Below, one piece after another: positions 16,378 to 25,300 of a stretch of 64,000 nt of DNA (positions are counted from its first letter, which is position 1; every line of letters starts with the position of its first letter). The notes beneath the pieces are model-generated. The model did no database searches. It saw nothing but the letters and a program-made list of their open reading frames with translations, and was not told where the DNA came from. The stretch spans positions 248,001 through 312,000 of the forward strand of contig JBFFMJ010000001.1 of assembly GCA_041554195.1 (NCBI GenBank), given 5' to 3'. A program made the position numbers and the translations under genes. Origin of the DNA: JAPHSX01 sp041554195. GTDB lineage: Bacteria > Pseudomonadota > Gammaproteobacteria > Thiohalomonadales > Thiohalomonadaceae.

Positions 16378-17775
16378 ATGGCGACCACCCCTTACTTTGT
16401 ACTCAGCCCCAATACAGTACTCAGTATTATCGGCCTGTTGCACGGTCCGGATAAAACCGTTCCCAATCCCGCGGAGGACTGGCAGGAGGCCACCGTTGAT
16501 GTGGTGATTCCGGCATTTAATGAAGAGAACAATATCGCACTATGCCTCGCCTCGCTGGCACGCCAGACGCGAAAACCGAAACGGATTATCCTGATCGATG
16601 ATGGCAGCAGCGACAACACCATCAGCTATGCACAGAGCTTTTGTGAACTCAACGGCATCGAGATCATCGCCATTCAGCGCAAGGCGCCGATCGGCAAGAC
16701 ACCCACCCTCAAGCGCCAGGCGCGGGAGTTTGACTCCGACGTGGAATTTATCCTCGATGGCGACACCATCCTGGAATCTGAAAATTATATCGAGCGCATG
16801 GTGCAAGAGCTCTACCAGGGGCGGGGCATTGCCAGCGCCTGTGGCACCATCCTGCCGCTACGCGACCGTGATCGCCGTGCCCTGCTGAGTGAGCAGACGA
16901 TGCAAAGGTTCATCACGGCAAACCCGCAGGCCTCTATCTACCCCGCCAGAAACTGGTTCCACCACCTGCAACGCGGCATTACCGATCTCTATCGTGACGT
17001 CCTCTATTTCTTCCTGCAAAAATTCATCTATCACGGACAGATGGTGTTCTTCGGCGGCATCCTCAATCCCGTGGGCTGCGCTGTCGCCTACCGCCGCAGT
17101 GATCTGAAGAGTATTATTTTTGACCACTATGAACCGATCCTCGGTGACGACCTGACAAATTCAGAAGATATCTTTATCGGCTTCGCCCTCAACGATTCCG
17201 GCTTCAGAAACATTCAACTTACTGATGTCTATGCCCGCTCGCAGGAACCGGAAGTGGGGAAAATACCCAACCAGCTCTACCTGTGGTCATCATCATTTCT
17301 GCAAAGCTGCTACTACTTTGATGAACTGCTGCGCAGCCCCTTTAAGGCACTCAAACGCTACCGTCACCACCGTAACGACAAACGCAGCATCGAGGACAAA
17401 CCCGCCATTGAGGAGCAACGCATCCACAAGGAGCAGTATCGCCAGCCGTTTGGCCTGGACTACACACTTGAGTACGGACGTCCCATAGGCTGGGTGATGT
17501 TTATGTCGGCGCTGGAGAAGATCGGTTTTCCTAGCGCACTGCTGATCATGACTATTCTGCAGTTATGGACGCCCCTGGCACTTACCGTTGGTATCGAAAC
17601 CGCACTCTCCCTCACCATCCTCACCATCATTGCCAGGGGGCGACGCCTTGAATATTTTTTCAAGGGGCTGGTGGTGACACCACTCAGGTACGGCACCCTG
17701 CTATTTGAACTACTAACGATTGCCCGCTTCGCATCAGATCTTTGGCTATTTAGAAATAATCGGTGGCGCAAATGA
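16378..17775 (+). CDS. Family 2 glycosyltransferase, probable PgaC-like polysaccharide synthase
   Basis: A 465-aa inner-membrane glycosyltransferase. The GT2 domain has VDVVIPAFNEENNI, the first acidic motif DDG (74-76), DGD (127-129) and an ED pair at 263-264. At the place of the processive-synthase QxxRW motif it has QLYLW (299-303), where Leu replaces Arg. Two or more membrane helices lie in the last 120 residues (about 375-450). The following genes encode a TPR/beta-barrel porin and a NodB deacetylase, the same set as in poly-N-acetylglucosamine loci, so it likely polymerises an exopolysaccharide. The stop overlaps the next start (ATGA). Confidence 0.85.
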   Translation: MATTPYFVLSPNTVLSIIGLLHGPDKTVPNPAEDWQEATVDVVIPAFNEENNIALCLASLARQTRKPKRIILIDDGSSDNTISYAQSFCELNGIEIIAIQRKAPIGKTPTLKRQAREFDSDVEFILDGDTILESENYIERMVQELYQGRGIASACGTILPLRDRDRRALLSEQTMQRFITANPQASIYPARNWFHHLQRGITDLYRDVLYFFLQKFIYHGQMVFFGGILNPVGCAVAYRRSDLKSIIFDHYEPILGDDLTNSEDIFIGFALNDSGFRNIQLTDVYARSQEPEVGKIPNQLYLWSSSFLQSCYYFDELLRSPFKALKRYRHHRNDKRSIEDKPAIEEQRIHKEQYRQPFGLDYTLEYGRPIGWVMFMSALEKIGFPSALLIMTILQLWTPLALTVGIETALSLTILTIIARGRRLEYFFKGLVVTPLRYGTLLFELLTIARFASDLWLFRNNRWRK

Positions 17776-20099
17776 ATACCCTGCTGACATCCCTGTTACG
17801 TACCACGCTGCTGTGCCTGCCGCTGCTTGCCTCCGCCGCCGACACCGTCCCCGACAGTGGCCTTAAGGCCGAAATGGAGGGACGCTGGCAGGATGCCATC
17901 GCCGTCTATCAAAAATCACTTGCCGAGAAACCGGCCCAGGCACACCTGTGGATGCGCATTGCCGATATTCAGGTGCACCTGAAGAATAATGCGCAGGCCA
18001 TTAGCAGCCTGCAAACCGCAACAAAATATACGCCGCGTAACGCGGAGCTGTACTTCCGGCTATCACAACTGTATGCCAGTAATGAGGATAAACAGGCGGC
18101 ACTGGCAACCAGTAATCGTGCCGTTGAACTCGCACCGGATAACCCCGACTACCTCCGCGCACGTGCTGCCCACGCCAACTGGAATGGCGATTACCAGCTG
18201 GCCCAGCAGAGCTACCAGCACCTGCTTGAACTGCGTCCCGGTGATGAGGAGGTCACACTCTCACTGGCCCGCACCAGTATGTGGATGGGTGACCATGAGC
18301 AGGCTGCCACGGCCTTTCGCCGCTATCTGGCGCAGCAACCGGACAAAAAGGAGGCCAGGCTGGAGCTGATGGAGGTTGAGGCCGAGCGCGGCGACTACAG
18401 CGCGGCGATGGCCGTGGGTGAGGAGTATCGCCAACGCCATGGCGAGAGTCTGGAGTACTGGCTGCGGGCGGCAGACCTCTACGCCCTTGCCGGCAATGAT
18501 CGCGCCTCTGCCGACGCCCTGCGCCGGGCCGCCCGCTACACTCCCAAAGATGCCGCCCTCTATTTTCGTATCGCCCGCAGCCACACCGAAAAGCAAGATG
18601 CCCCGCATGCAATGGCCGCCGTGGAGGCGGCCCTGAAGCTGGAGCCGCAAAACCTGGAATACCTGCAGGCCAGGGCCGACCTGGCATCCTGGACTGCCGA
18701 CTACCCGCTTGCGATCGACAGCTATCAACGCATTCTCGCCATTGAGCCCGACAACTCTGGGGCACTGCTCGGCATCGCCCGCCTTCACAGCTGGCAGGGG
18801 GAGAGCGATCAGGCGATCAAGGACTACCAGCGCTATCTGGCGAAGCACCCGAACATACAGGTTGCCTGGGTCGAATACCTGCAGCTGCATATGGAGATCG
18901 GTAACTATGCCTATGTGCTACAGCAACTGGAGCAGTACCGCGAGCAATTTGGCGAAACCACTGAATATCTCACCCTGAAGGCACGCACCTACGCCTGGGC
19001 ACAACGTCCGGCCAGTGCCATGCCGCTGGTAACACGGCGGCTGGATGAGGCGGCTGATGACTACGATGCACACTACACCCGTACCATTGCCCTGAACAAT
19101 GACCACCGCCCGGCAGAGGCCATGGCCAGTCTCGACAAACTGGATAAGCTGCGCCCTGAGAGCAAGGACACCGCCGACATACGTAAATACGTGTCTACGC
19201 CACTGCGCTCCCATATCAATCTCAGTGGTGCCTATCAGGATGACAGCAACGATATTCGTTTACAGCAACTCGGCCTGGAGGGGGTGTACGTCCTGTCACC
19301 GCAGACCCGCTTCTCGCTCTCCGGCGAGCAGTTGCGGCTGCAGGCACCCGCCGGTGGCGGTTATGAACATATCAACGGTGAGGAGCAGAGCCGTTACCAA
19401 CAGCTGCGCCTCGGGCTGCAACAGCGCCTTAACTCCCGGCTGTCACTTGATCTCCATGCCGGCGTCGCGAAGGTGGAGGGGGCTGATGAACACAAGACTC
19501 ACGAGCTGGGTGTGGACATCTGGCCTGCCGACGGGATGAGTCTGCGCCTGACAAACGCCACGCAGCTCTATGCGGTCTCACCCCGCGCACTCTCACTGCA
19601 GATAGTACGCAAAAACAGCCAGCTGGATCTTTCCTGGTCACCCGACCTGTTCTACACCATTGATGCTATGGTCAGCGACGCCAGCCTCTCCGATGGCAAT
19701 ACGTTCCGGGAGCTACAGCTGGCACCTCGCCGCGCGCTGCTGCGCAACCAGAAGTGGAACATTGATCTCGGGATGAGCGGCCAGTGGCTGGGATACGACT
19801 TTGACCCGAATAACGGTTACTACGCACCGGAGAGCTACCAGCGCTACGCCCTGAATGGCTACGCCTACAGAAAGTTCAGCGAAGATAACGCGCTTAGCAT
19901 CAGCGCCAGTGCCGGGAGCTATCGGGACAACACGATGGACAATGCAGGCTTCAGCGGTTCACTCTCACTCGAGGCCTACGTCGGTCTTTACCGTGACTGG
20001 ATGCTTGATGTACGGGCAGGAGTATTCCAAAACAGCAGCACCGAGACCGATGCCTATCGCTCCAGGGACATCGAATTTATTCTGACCCGGCGTTTCTGA
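17772..20099 (+). CDS. Outer-membrane TPR and beta-barrel polysaccharide export protein, PgaA-like
   Basis: A 775-aa protein with a signal peptide (MNTLLTSLLRTTLLCLPLLASAADT). Tandem TPR-like repeats fill about residues 28-470, seen in recurring patterns such as AIAVYQKSLAEKPAQAHLW and AIDSYQRILAIEPDNSGAL. The last 300 residues alternate as in outer-membrane strands and end with phenylalanine (EFILTRRF). This is the PgaA layout (periplasmic TPR plus porin; E. coli PgaA is 807 aa). It would guide the polymer through the periplasm and outer membrane. The start ATG 17772 overlaps the synthase stop. Confidence 0.85.
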   Translation: MNTLLTSLLRTTLLCLPLLASAADTVPDSGLKAEMEGRWQDAIAVYQKSLAEKPAQAHLWMRIADIQVHLKNNAQAISSLQTATKYTPRNAELYFRLSQLYASNEDKQAALATSNRAVELAPDNPDYLRARAAHANWNGDYQLAQQSYQHLLELRPGDEEVTLSLARTSMWMGDHEQAATAFRRYLAQQPDKKEARLELMEVEAERGDYSAAMAVGEEYRQRHGESLEYWLRAADLYALAGNDRASADALRRAARYTPKDAALYFRIARSHTEKQDAPHAMAAVEAALKLEPQNLEYLQARADLASWTADYPLAIDSYQRILAIEPDNSGALLGIARLHSWQGESDQAIKDYQRYLAKHPNIQVAWVEYLQLHMEIGNYAYVLQQLEQYREQFGETTEYLTLKARTYAWAQRPASAMPLVTRRLDEAADDYDAHYTRTIALNNDHRPAEAMASLDKLDKLRPESKDTADIRKYVSTPLRSHINLSGAYQDDSNDIRLQQLGLEGVYVLSPQTRFSLSGEQLRLQAPAGGGYEHINGEEQSRYQQLRLGLQQRLNSRLSLDLHAGVAKVEGADEHKTHELGVDIWPADGMSLRLTNATQLYAVSPRALSLQIVRKNSQLDLSWSPDLFYTIDAMVSDASLSDGNTFRELQLAPRRALLRNQKWNIDLGMSGQWLGYDFDPNNGYYAPESYQRYALNGYAYRKFSEDNALSISASAGSYRDNTMDNAGFSGSLSLEAYVGLYRDWMLDVRAGVFQNSSTETDAYRSRDIEFILTRRF

Positions 20100-20116
20100 C
20101 CGGCACCCACACCGTG

Positions 20117-21079
20117 ATGAAGTGCGCACAACACATTCGCATCCTGCTTCTGCTCGGCCTCTTCGCCACACCGCACGGCCAGGCACAGGAGGCGCTACCT
20201 CGCGAACTGGCGCTCACCTTTGATGACCTCCCCTTTGTTGACACCAGCCATAAACGCGCCTCCACCATCCAACGTAAAATGGGCAAGCTGAGCCGTTCAC
20301 TCCGCAGCATGCAGATACCCGCCACCGGTTTTGTCAACGAGCAACGGCTCTATCGCGCTGGCCGCCTCGACAAAACCATGCAGGCGGTGCTTGAGCAGTG
20401 GCTCGACAGCGGGCTGGGGCTCGGCAACCACGGCTACTCTCACCGCTCACTGCACACCCTTCCGCCAGCAGAGTTGGAACGGGAAATTATGGCGGGGGAG
20501 CAGATCACACGCCGCCTGCTTGAGCAGCGTGGCGAGGAACTACGATACTTCCGCCCCCCCTATCTTCACGTCGGCCTGAGTCCCGCCATGCGTCGCGATA
20601 CCGAGCAGATATTGCAGAAACTCAATTATCGCATGGCCCCCACTACCATCAACGTCAATGACTGGACCTTCGCCGTCGCCTATGAAAAGGTCAATCACAG
20701 CGCGAATGGAACCGTTAAGAAGAGGCTGCTTGAGGCCTATCTTGCCCATATTAGCGAGGCCCTGGCATACGCCGAAAAACTTTCGCATGAGATGTTTGGC
20801 CGCCCAATCCGTCACATACTGGGGCTGCATGCCAACACCCTCAACGCCGACAACATAGAAAGTGTGGCAACACTCCTGCAACAACACGGTTACCATTTCA
20901 TCAGCCTGGATCAAGCGCTGCGTGACCCCGCCTATGCATCCCTGGACACCTATAGTGGTCCCCGTGGTGAGACATGGCTCTACCACTGGGCTCAATCCGC
21001 CGGCCTGCACCCGGTAGATGAGCCGAGGATACCTGATTTTGTCAAAAGGCTGGCCGGCCCCGCAGCCTACCAGAATTAG
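20117..21079 (+). CDS. Secreted polysaccharide deacetylase (NodB/CE4 domain), PgaB-like
   Basis: A 320-aa protein with a signal peptide (cut near GQAQEAL). It has the CE4 motifs LALTFDDLPF (catalytic and metal Asp pair), NHGYSHRSLHTL (metal His pair) and YFRPPYLHVG. It would remove acetyl groups from the exported polymer in the periplasm. It has only the deacetylase half; E. coli PgaB (about 670 aa) also has a glycoside hydrolase domain, absent here. ATG 20117 is preferred to the adjacent GTG 20114. It follows the porin gene by 17 bp in the same operon. Confidence 0.88.
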   Translation: MKCAQHIRILLLLGLFATPHGQAQEALPRELALTFDDLPFVDTSHKRASTIQRKMGKLSRSLRSMQIPATGFVNEQRLYRAGRLDKTMQAVLEQWLDSGLGLGNHGYSHRSLHTLPPAELEREIMAGEQITRRLLEQRGEELRYFRPPYLHVGLSPAMRRDTEQILQKLNYRMAPTTINVNDWTFAVAYEKVNHSANGTVKKRLLEAYLAHISEALAYAEKLSHEMFGRPIRHILGLHANTLNADNIESVATLLQQHGYHFISLDQALRDPAYASLDTYSGPRGETWLYHWAQSAGLHPVDEPRIPDFVKRLAGPAAYQN

Positions 21080-21155
21080 CCCCGAACGCCATGACATTTA
21101 TCTGCGCCGAGTGATGCGTCATAATCCCCTCCCTTTTGCAAAAGAGCGTAGCCCA

Positions 21156-21473
21156 ATGACACTGTTTAGTGACGTACTCTCCAGCCTCCCTGCCATCGAC
21201 AATATTGAGAAACTTGAACTCTACGACGGCGATTCCCTTATCGACACCATCGAGAACAAGCCGGGCAAAGCCGGCTCGGTCGCCGTCTACAACGCCCTGC
21301 TGCAGGAGTTTGGCGGGCTCAGCAAGGCTGCTGCCGTGAAGGGGCTGATCCTCTACGCCGAACACACAGCCGATGCCCAGACCAATCCCGGCAAGCACCC
21401 CAACATCGACCGCCTGTTTGCTATTATCAGTGGACAGGGTGAGCTGCGCATCGAGACCTCAGCCCGCCAATAA
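21156..21473 (+). CDS. Small conserved-looking protein of unknown function (DUF2322-like?)
   Basis: A 105-aa acidic, soluble protein beginning MTLFSDVLSSLPAIDNIEKL. I do not know its function. From memory it resembles the small uncharacterised DUF2322 family, but I cannot verify this. The frame is open upstream to 21018, overlapping the deacetylase, yet ATG 21156 starts the compact domain and gives a plausible length. No signal peptide, membrane helix or metal motif is visible. It lies 23 bp before the Rossmann-fold gene and is probably cotranscribed with it. Confidence 0.6.
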   Translation: MTLFSDVLSSLPAIDNIEKLELYDGDSLIDTIENKPGKAGSVAVYNALLQEFGGLSKAAAVKGLILYAEHTADAQTNPGKHPNIDRLFAIISGQGELRIETSARQ

Positions 21474-21496
21474 GAACACTCAACCAGGAGCAGAGC

Positions 21497-22267
21497 ATGA
21501 ACGACCCCATCGTAGTCATCGGTACCGGCGAGATGTCCGGCGTCTTCACCCGCGGCTTTCTCAAGCAGGGCTACCCGGTCTTTCCCGTCACCAGACAGAT
21601 GGAGATGACGAAGGTTGCAAAGGCACTGGTGGCACCCGCACTGGTTCTGGTGGCCGTAGGCGAGAACGACCTGCATCCGGTGCTGGAGAATATCCCCGCT
21701 GAGTGGCGTGACTGCATCGCGCTGCTGCAGAATGAACTGCTACCACGCGACTGGGAGACCCACGGCCTGCAGGCCCCCACGGTGATCTCCGTCTGGTTCG
21801 AGAAGAAGAAGGGACAGGACTACAAGGTACTCGTTCCCTCTCCCGTTTACGGTGGTGGTGCCCCGATCATTGAGGCGGCCATGGAATCACTCGAGATCCC
21901 CACCTGGGAGCTTGGCAGCAGTGACGAGCTGGAGTACGAGCTGGTGCGCAAGAACGTCTACATCCTCACCACCAACATCACCGGCCTTGAGCTGCCCGTC
22001 GGTACCGATGTCGATGCCATGTGGCGCGACCACCAGCCACTGGCCCGCGAGATCGCCGGCGAGGTGATGAATATTCAATTTAAATTGATCGGCAAAGAGC
22101 TGGATCGTGAAAAACTCATCGAAGGGATGGTCGAGGGCATTCAGGGCGACCGGGAACACCAGTGTATGGGACGCTCCGCACCGGGAAGACTTAAACGTAA
22201 TCTTGGGTTTGCGGATGAGTTTGGGTTGGCGGTGCCGACGTTAAGGGAGATTGCTGGGAAGCTGTGA
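21497..22267 (+). CDS. Rossmann-fold protein, distantly like ketopantoate reductase
   Basis: A 256-aa protein beginning with a dinucleotide-binding pattern, IVVIGTGEMSGVFTRGFLKQGYPVFPVTR, where the glycine motif and basic residue suggest NADP. The next region (LVAVGENDLHPVLENIPAEWRDCIALLQNE) follows the ApbA/PanE plan, but the catalytic lysine and C-terminal helical signature of real ketopantoate reductase are not evident. I would not assign the reaction. AGGAG lies just before the ATG at 21497. A strong hairpin follows the stop. Confidence 0.55.
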   Translation: MNDPIVVIGTGEMSGVFTRGFLKQGYPVFPVTRQMEMTKVAKALVAPALVLVAVGENDLHPVLENIPAEWRDCIALLQNELLPRDWETHGLQAPTVISVWFEKKKGQDYKVLVPSPVYGGGAPIIEAAMESLEIPTWELGSSDELEYELVRKNVYILTTNITGLELPVGTDVDAMWRDHQPLAREIAGEVMNIQFKLIGKELDREKLIEGMVEGIQGDREHQCMGRSAPGRLKRNLGFADEFGLAVPTLREIAGKL

Positions 22268-22281
22268 TTTTTTTAAGTAGC

Positions 22282-22308
22282 AGTAGGGTGGGCGATGCCC
22301 ACCCTACT
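22282..22308. terminator. Perfect 12-bp hairpin between convergent genes (terminator or dispersed repeat)
   Basis: AGTAGGGTGGGC (22282-22293), loop GAT and GCCCACCCTACT (22297-22308) form a perfect 12-bp stem with a 3-nt loop. It sits in the 67-bp gap between the convergent Rossmann gene (stop 22267) and the activase gene (stop 22335). There is no clear U-run after either arm. The same GTAGGGTGGGC palindrome is known as a dispersed element in many bacterial genomes, so it may be both a repeat and a two-way terminator. Confidence 0.6.
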
Positions 22309-22334
22309 AACTTCTCCCCAGGTTCCAATTTCTT

Positions 22335-25300
22335 TTAAACCCCCACCACCTCTGCCATCTGATAATACCTGATGGGCCCAATCGTCTTCAGCAGTGCCTG
22401 GGCGATCAACTCATCATCCACATCGCCCTGTTGGCTGAACAGGTGTTGCACCTTGCCTTTGGCCCCCGGTGCGGCGGCGTGAATGCCCGGTGTGATCGCC
22501 TCGCCCATGGAGGAAACCATGCAGCCCTCGGGGGCGACGTTAAGTACCAGGTCGTAGCCGTGTTGCAGTTTCAGTACGGCCTCGCCGACGTAGGGCACCA
22601 GCTCGCCGCCGGGGCGACGGGTGGAGATGACCGGTTTGGCAGCATCGAGTACCTTAGGCATTGCCGCTGGCATCTCTATAGCGGCGGCCTTGTAGAGCGG
22701 TGCCGCCATCACCTGACGCAACACGTAGTGGACAAATTTGAGACCCAGCAGACGCTTCTGCTTCTGACGTTTGTATTTATTAGCACGCTTTATCTCGCGG
22801 CGGCTATCGGCGCGTTGCCGCTCCTGTTTGGCCTCAACTATCGCCTCGTCGGCGCGCATCATCATGCTTGCCAGTTTGTAGTCGAGGAAGCTCCAGATCG
22901 GGGCGTGACTGAGGGTGAACTGACCGAAGCCGAGGGTCGCCAGTAGCGTCTCGGCGACCGCCTCATATTGCGCCACGCGCATGTAGGCCTCGCCATCGAC
23001 ATGAATGCTAATCGGCTCACCTTTCATCTCGCTGGAACACCACTTCTGGCTAAACTCATGTAGCGGCTGGTGCAGCTCGCCACGATGCAGGCCGTAGCTG
23101 AAATACTTCACCAGGAAGCTGAGCCCCGGAACCTTTTCTGACCACCCGGCGATGCGCAGTGCCAGCGCCGAGGGGGCGATCTCCTGCTCCTGAATCCGAT
23201 AGAGCTCCTGCTTAAGCGCACGGTAGGCCTGCAAAAACTCCTGGTAGTGGGCATGGTCACGACAGCGCACACTGCCCTCGGCAAGTAGCGAGTGGAGCAC
23301 CCCCTGCAGGATGGTGCCCTGAATCGAGCGCACGAAGGCCCACTGCGGGATACCTATATTGAAACCGGCATTCTCATGCGCCACCAGGAACTGGGTGACA
23401 AAGTCCTCGGCCTGCTTCTCGCTCCCCTTTTGCTGCTGGTTAAAATAGATCTTGTGGGTCTCGACATACTGACCCTGACGGCACGGCCCGGTGCCCTTGT
23501 TGTTAAACACCAGCAGCCGGGTCTTGTTGGCAAACTGGGGATCACCCGAGGCGCGACGGCGTTTGAAATCTTCTACCGCGGTTCGAGTGTCGCCATAAAC
23601 GGCGGCCAGCGGAGCACAAACCGAGTCACCGCTCATCGCACGGCCATCCTTAATCGCTGACTGCAGGCTGTATTCCTCATTGTAGAGGTCGACGCAGGTA
23701 AAGCCTGCGCCGCGCAACACCGAGGTGATAACGCGATGATCCGACAGGGTGGGGAAGTAGACCGCATCGGTCTCCTTGTTGATCGTCTCCTCGTTAACGA
23801 AGCGATCCAGCACCTTAACCTCGAACTCCTCCTCGCCACTGCCCTGGCTCAACTCCTCATAGAGGCCAGACTCCAGCTGCTTGACGTAGGTGTTCATACG
23901 GTTTTCCAAGTGCGCCAGCTCCTTAATTACCGCATCGGACTGAATCAACAGGTAGGGACGCTTGCGCGTCAGTTCTGCCACCAGCGGGGTGGTCACACTG
24001 TCCGGCCCGCAGAGGAAGGTGGAGACCTGCACCACCGGCACCAGGCTGTCGGCGTTACCCTCTACGCGCGCGAACACATCGCGCAAGCCCTCATGACCGA
24101 TCACCTTGTGCAGCTTACGTTTGGCGCAGGCATCGGCCAGGGTGGCGATCATGTGGGGGTTGCGCCAGTAGAGGTGCTTAAACTCCGGATTAAAGTCGGC
24201 ATCGAGCAGGAAGCTCGGGATACCGACCATGTTCTTGTCACGCAACAGACGCCCCACATGGCTGTCGTAGATGCCGGGGTTCAAGATGTACTCACGCCCC
24301 ACCACCAGCGCCACCTCGTGGCCTGCCTCCAGCGCCTCCAGCGCCTGCTCGGTGGCAAAGTCGGCGGCCTCACGTTTAAGGGCATACTGCGCCTGCTTCG
24401 CCGCCTCGACGATATCACGGAACTGCGCAAATGCGACCTGCTTGCCGTAATGATCAAACACCGGTTGCAGTTGCGGGTAGAGCTTCTTCGCAAGGAAACC
24501 TGCATCCTGATCCTTTAAGTCAATGTTAAACATCAGAATGCGGGCATCGGGGTGATGCGCCTCGGCCACCTTGCGCCCCACCGCGTAGCCACCCTGATTG
24601 ATGGTACAGGTGCGGCCCATCGAGTGTTTCACCGGCAGAAACTCGACCTGTGGAGCCAGGATCATGCCGTGCGGCTGGGAGGCGAGGCGCAGGAACTGCC
24701 CCACTACACCGATATGCGGGGCACAGGTGTCGATATGGAAGTGCGGCTGGGCGTTGATCACATCGGAGTCGATCACATTGTCCACATCGACCGGGATCCC
24801 CAGCGGCGTAAATAACGATGAGAAGAACATCGCCCACTCGGAGGCGGCGAAGCTGCGCGGGATCACCAGCTTGTTCTCATCGTCGCTGTGCGGCAGGCGC
24901 TCGTTAATAAACTTCCAGATATCCTTATAGGTATCCTTGCTGGCACGGGCGGTTTTCACCTCGGCCTTGATCGCTACCTCATTGATCGCGGTACAGCCGC
25001 CGAGGCTAAAGGAGAATTTCTTGCCGCTGTCACCCAGTCCGGTAAGGTGCGAGCGGTTACAGCGCGCATCGGCATCGCCGCACACCGCGCCCTTACAGAC
25101 GATGATCTTTTTTGAGTAATCCTTGTCGATAAAGGCGTCGAGTTCGATGGGGATGGCATCGGAGGCGGCAAACTCGCCCATCGATTTAATCAGGCCGACA
25201 CAGGCACGGTGGCCCGGATCGGGCGGCACCAGACAGAAGCTGTCACCGCCAGCGAATTTCTGAAGACGCTCGGCCACCGCCAGCGGTAGCGGATCGCTCA

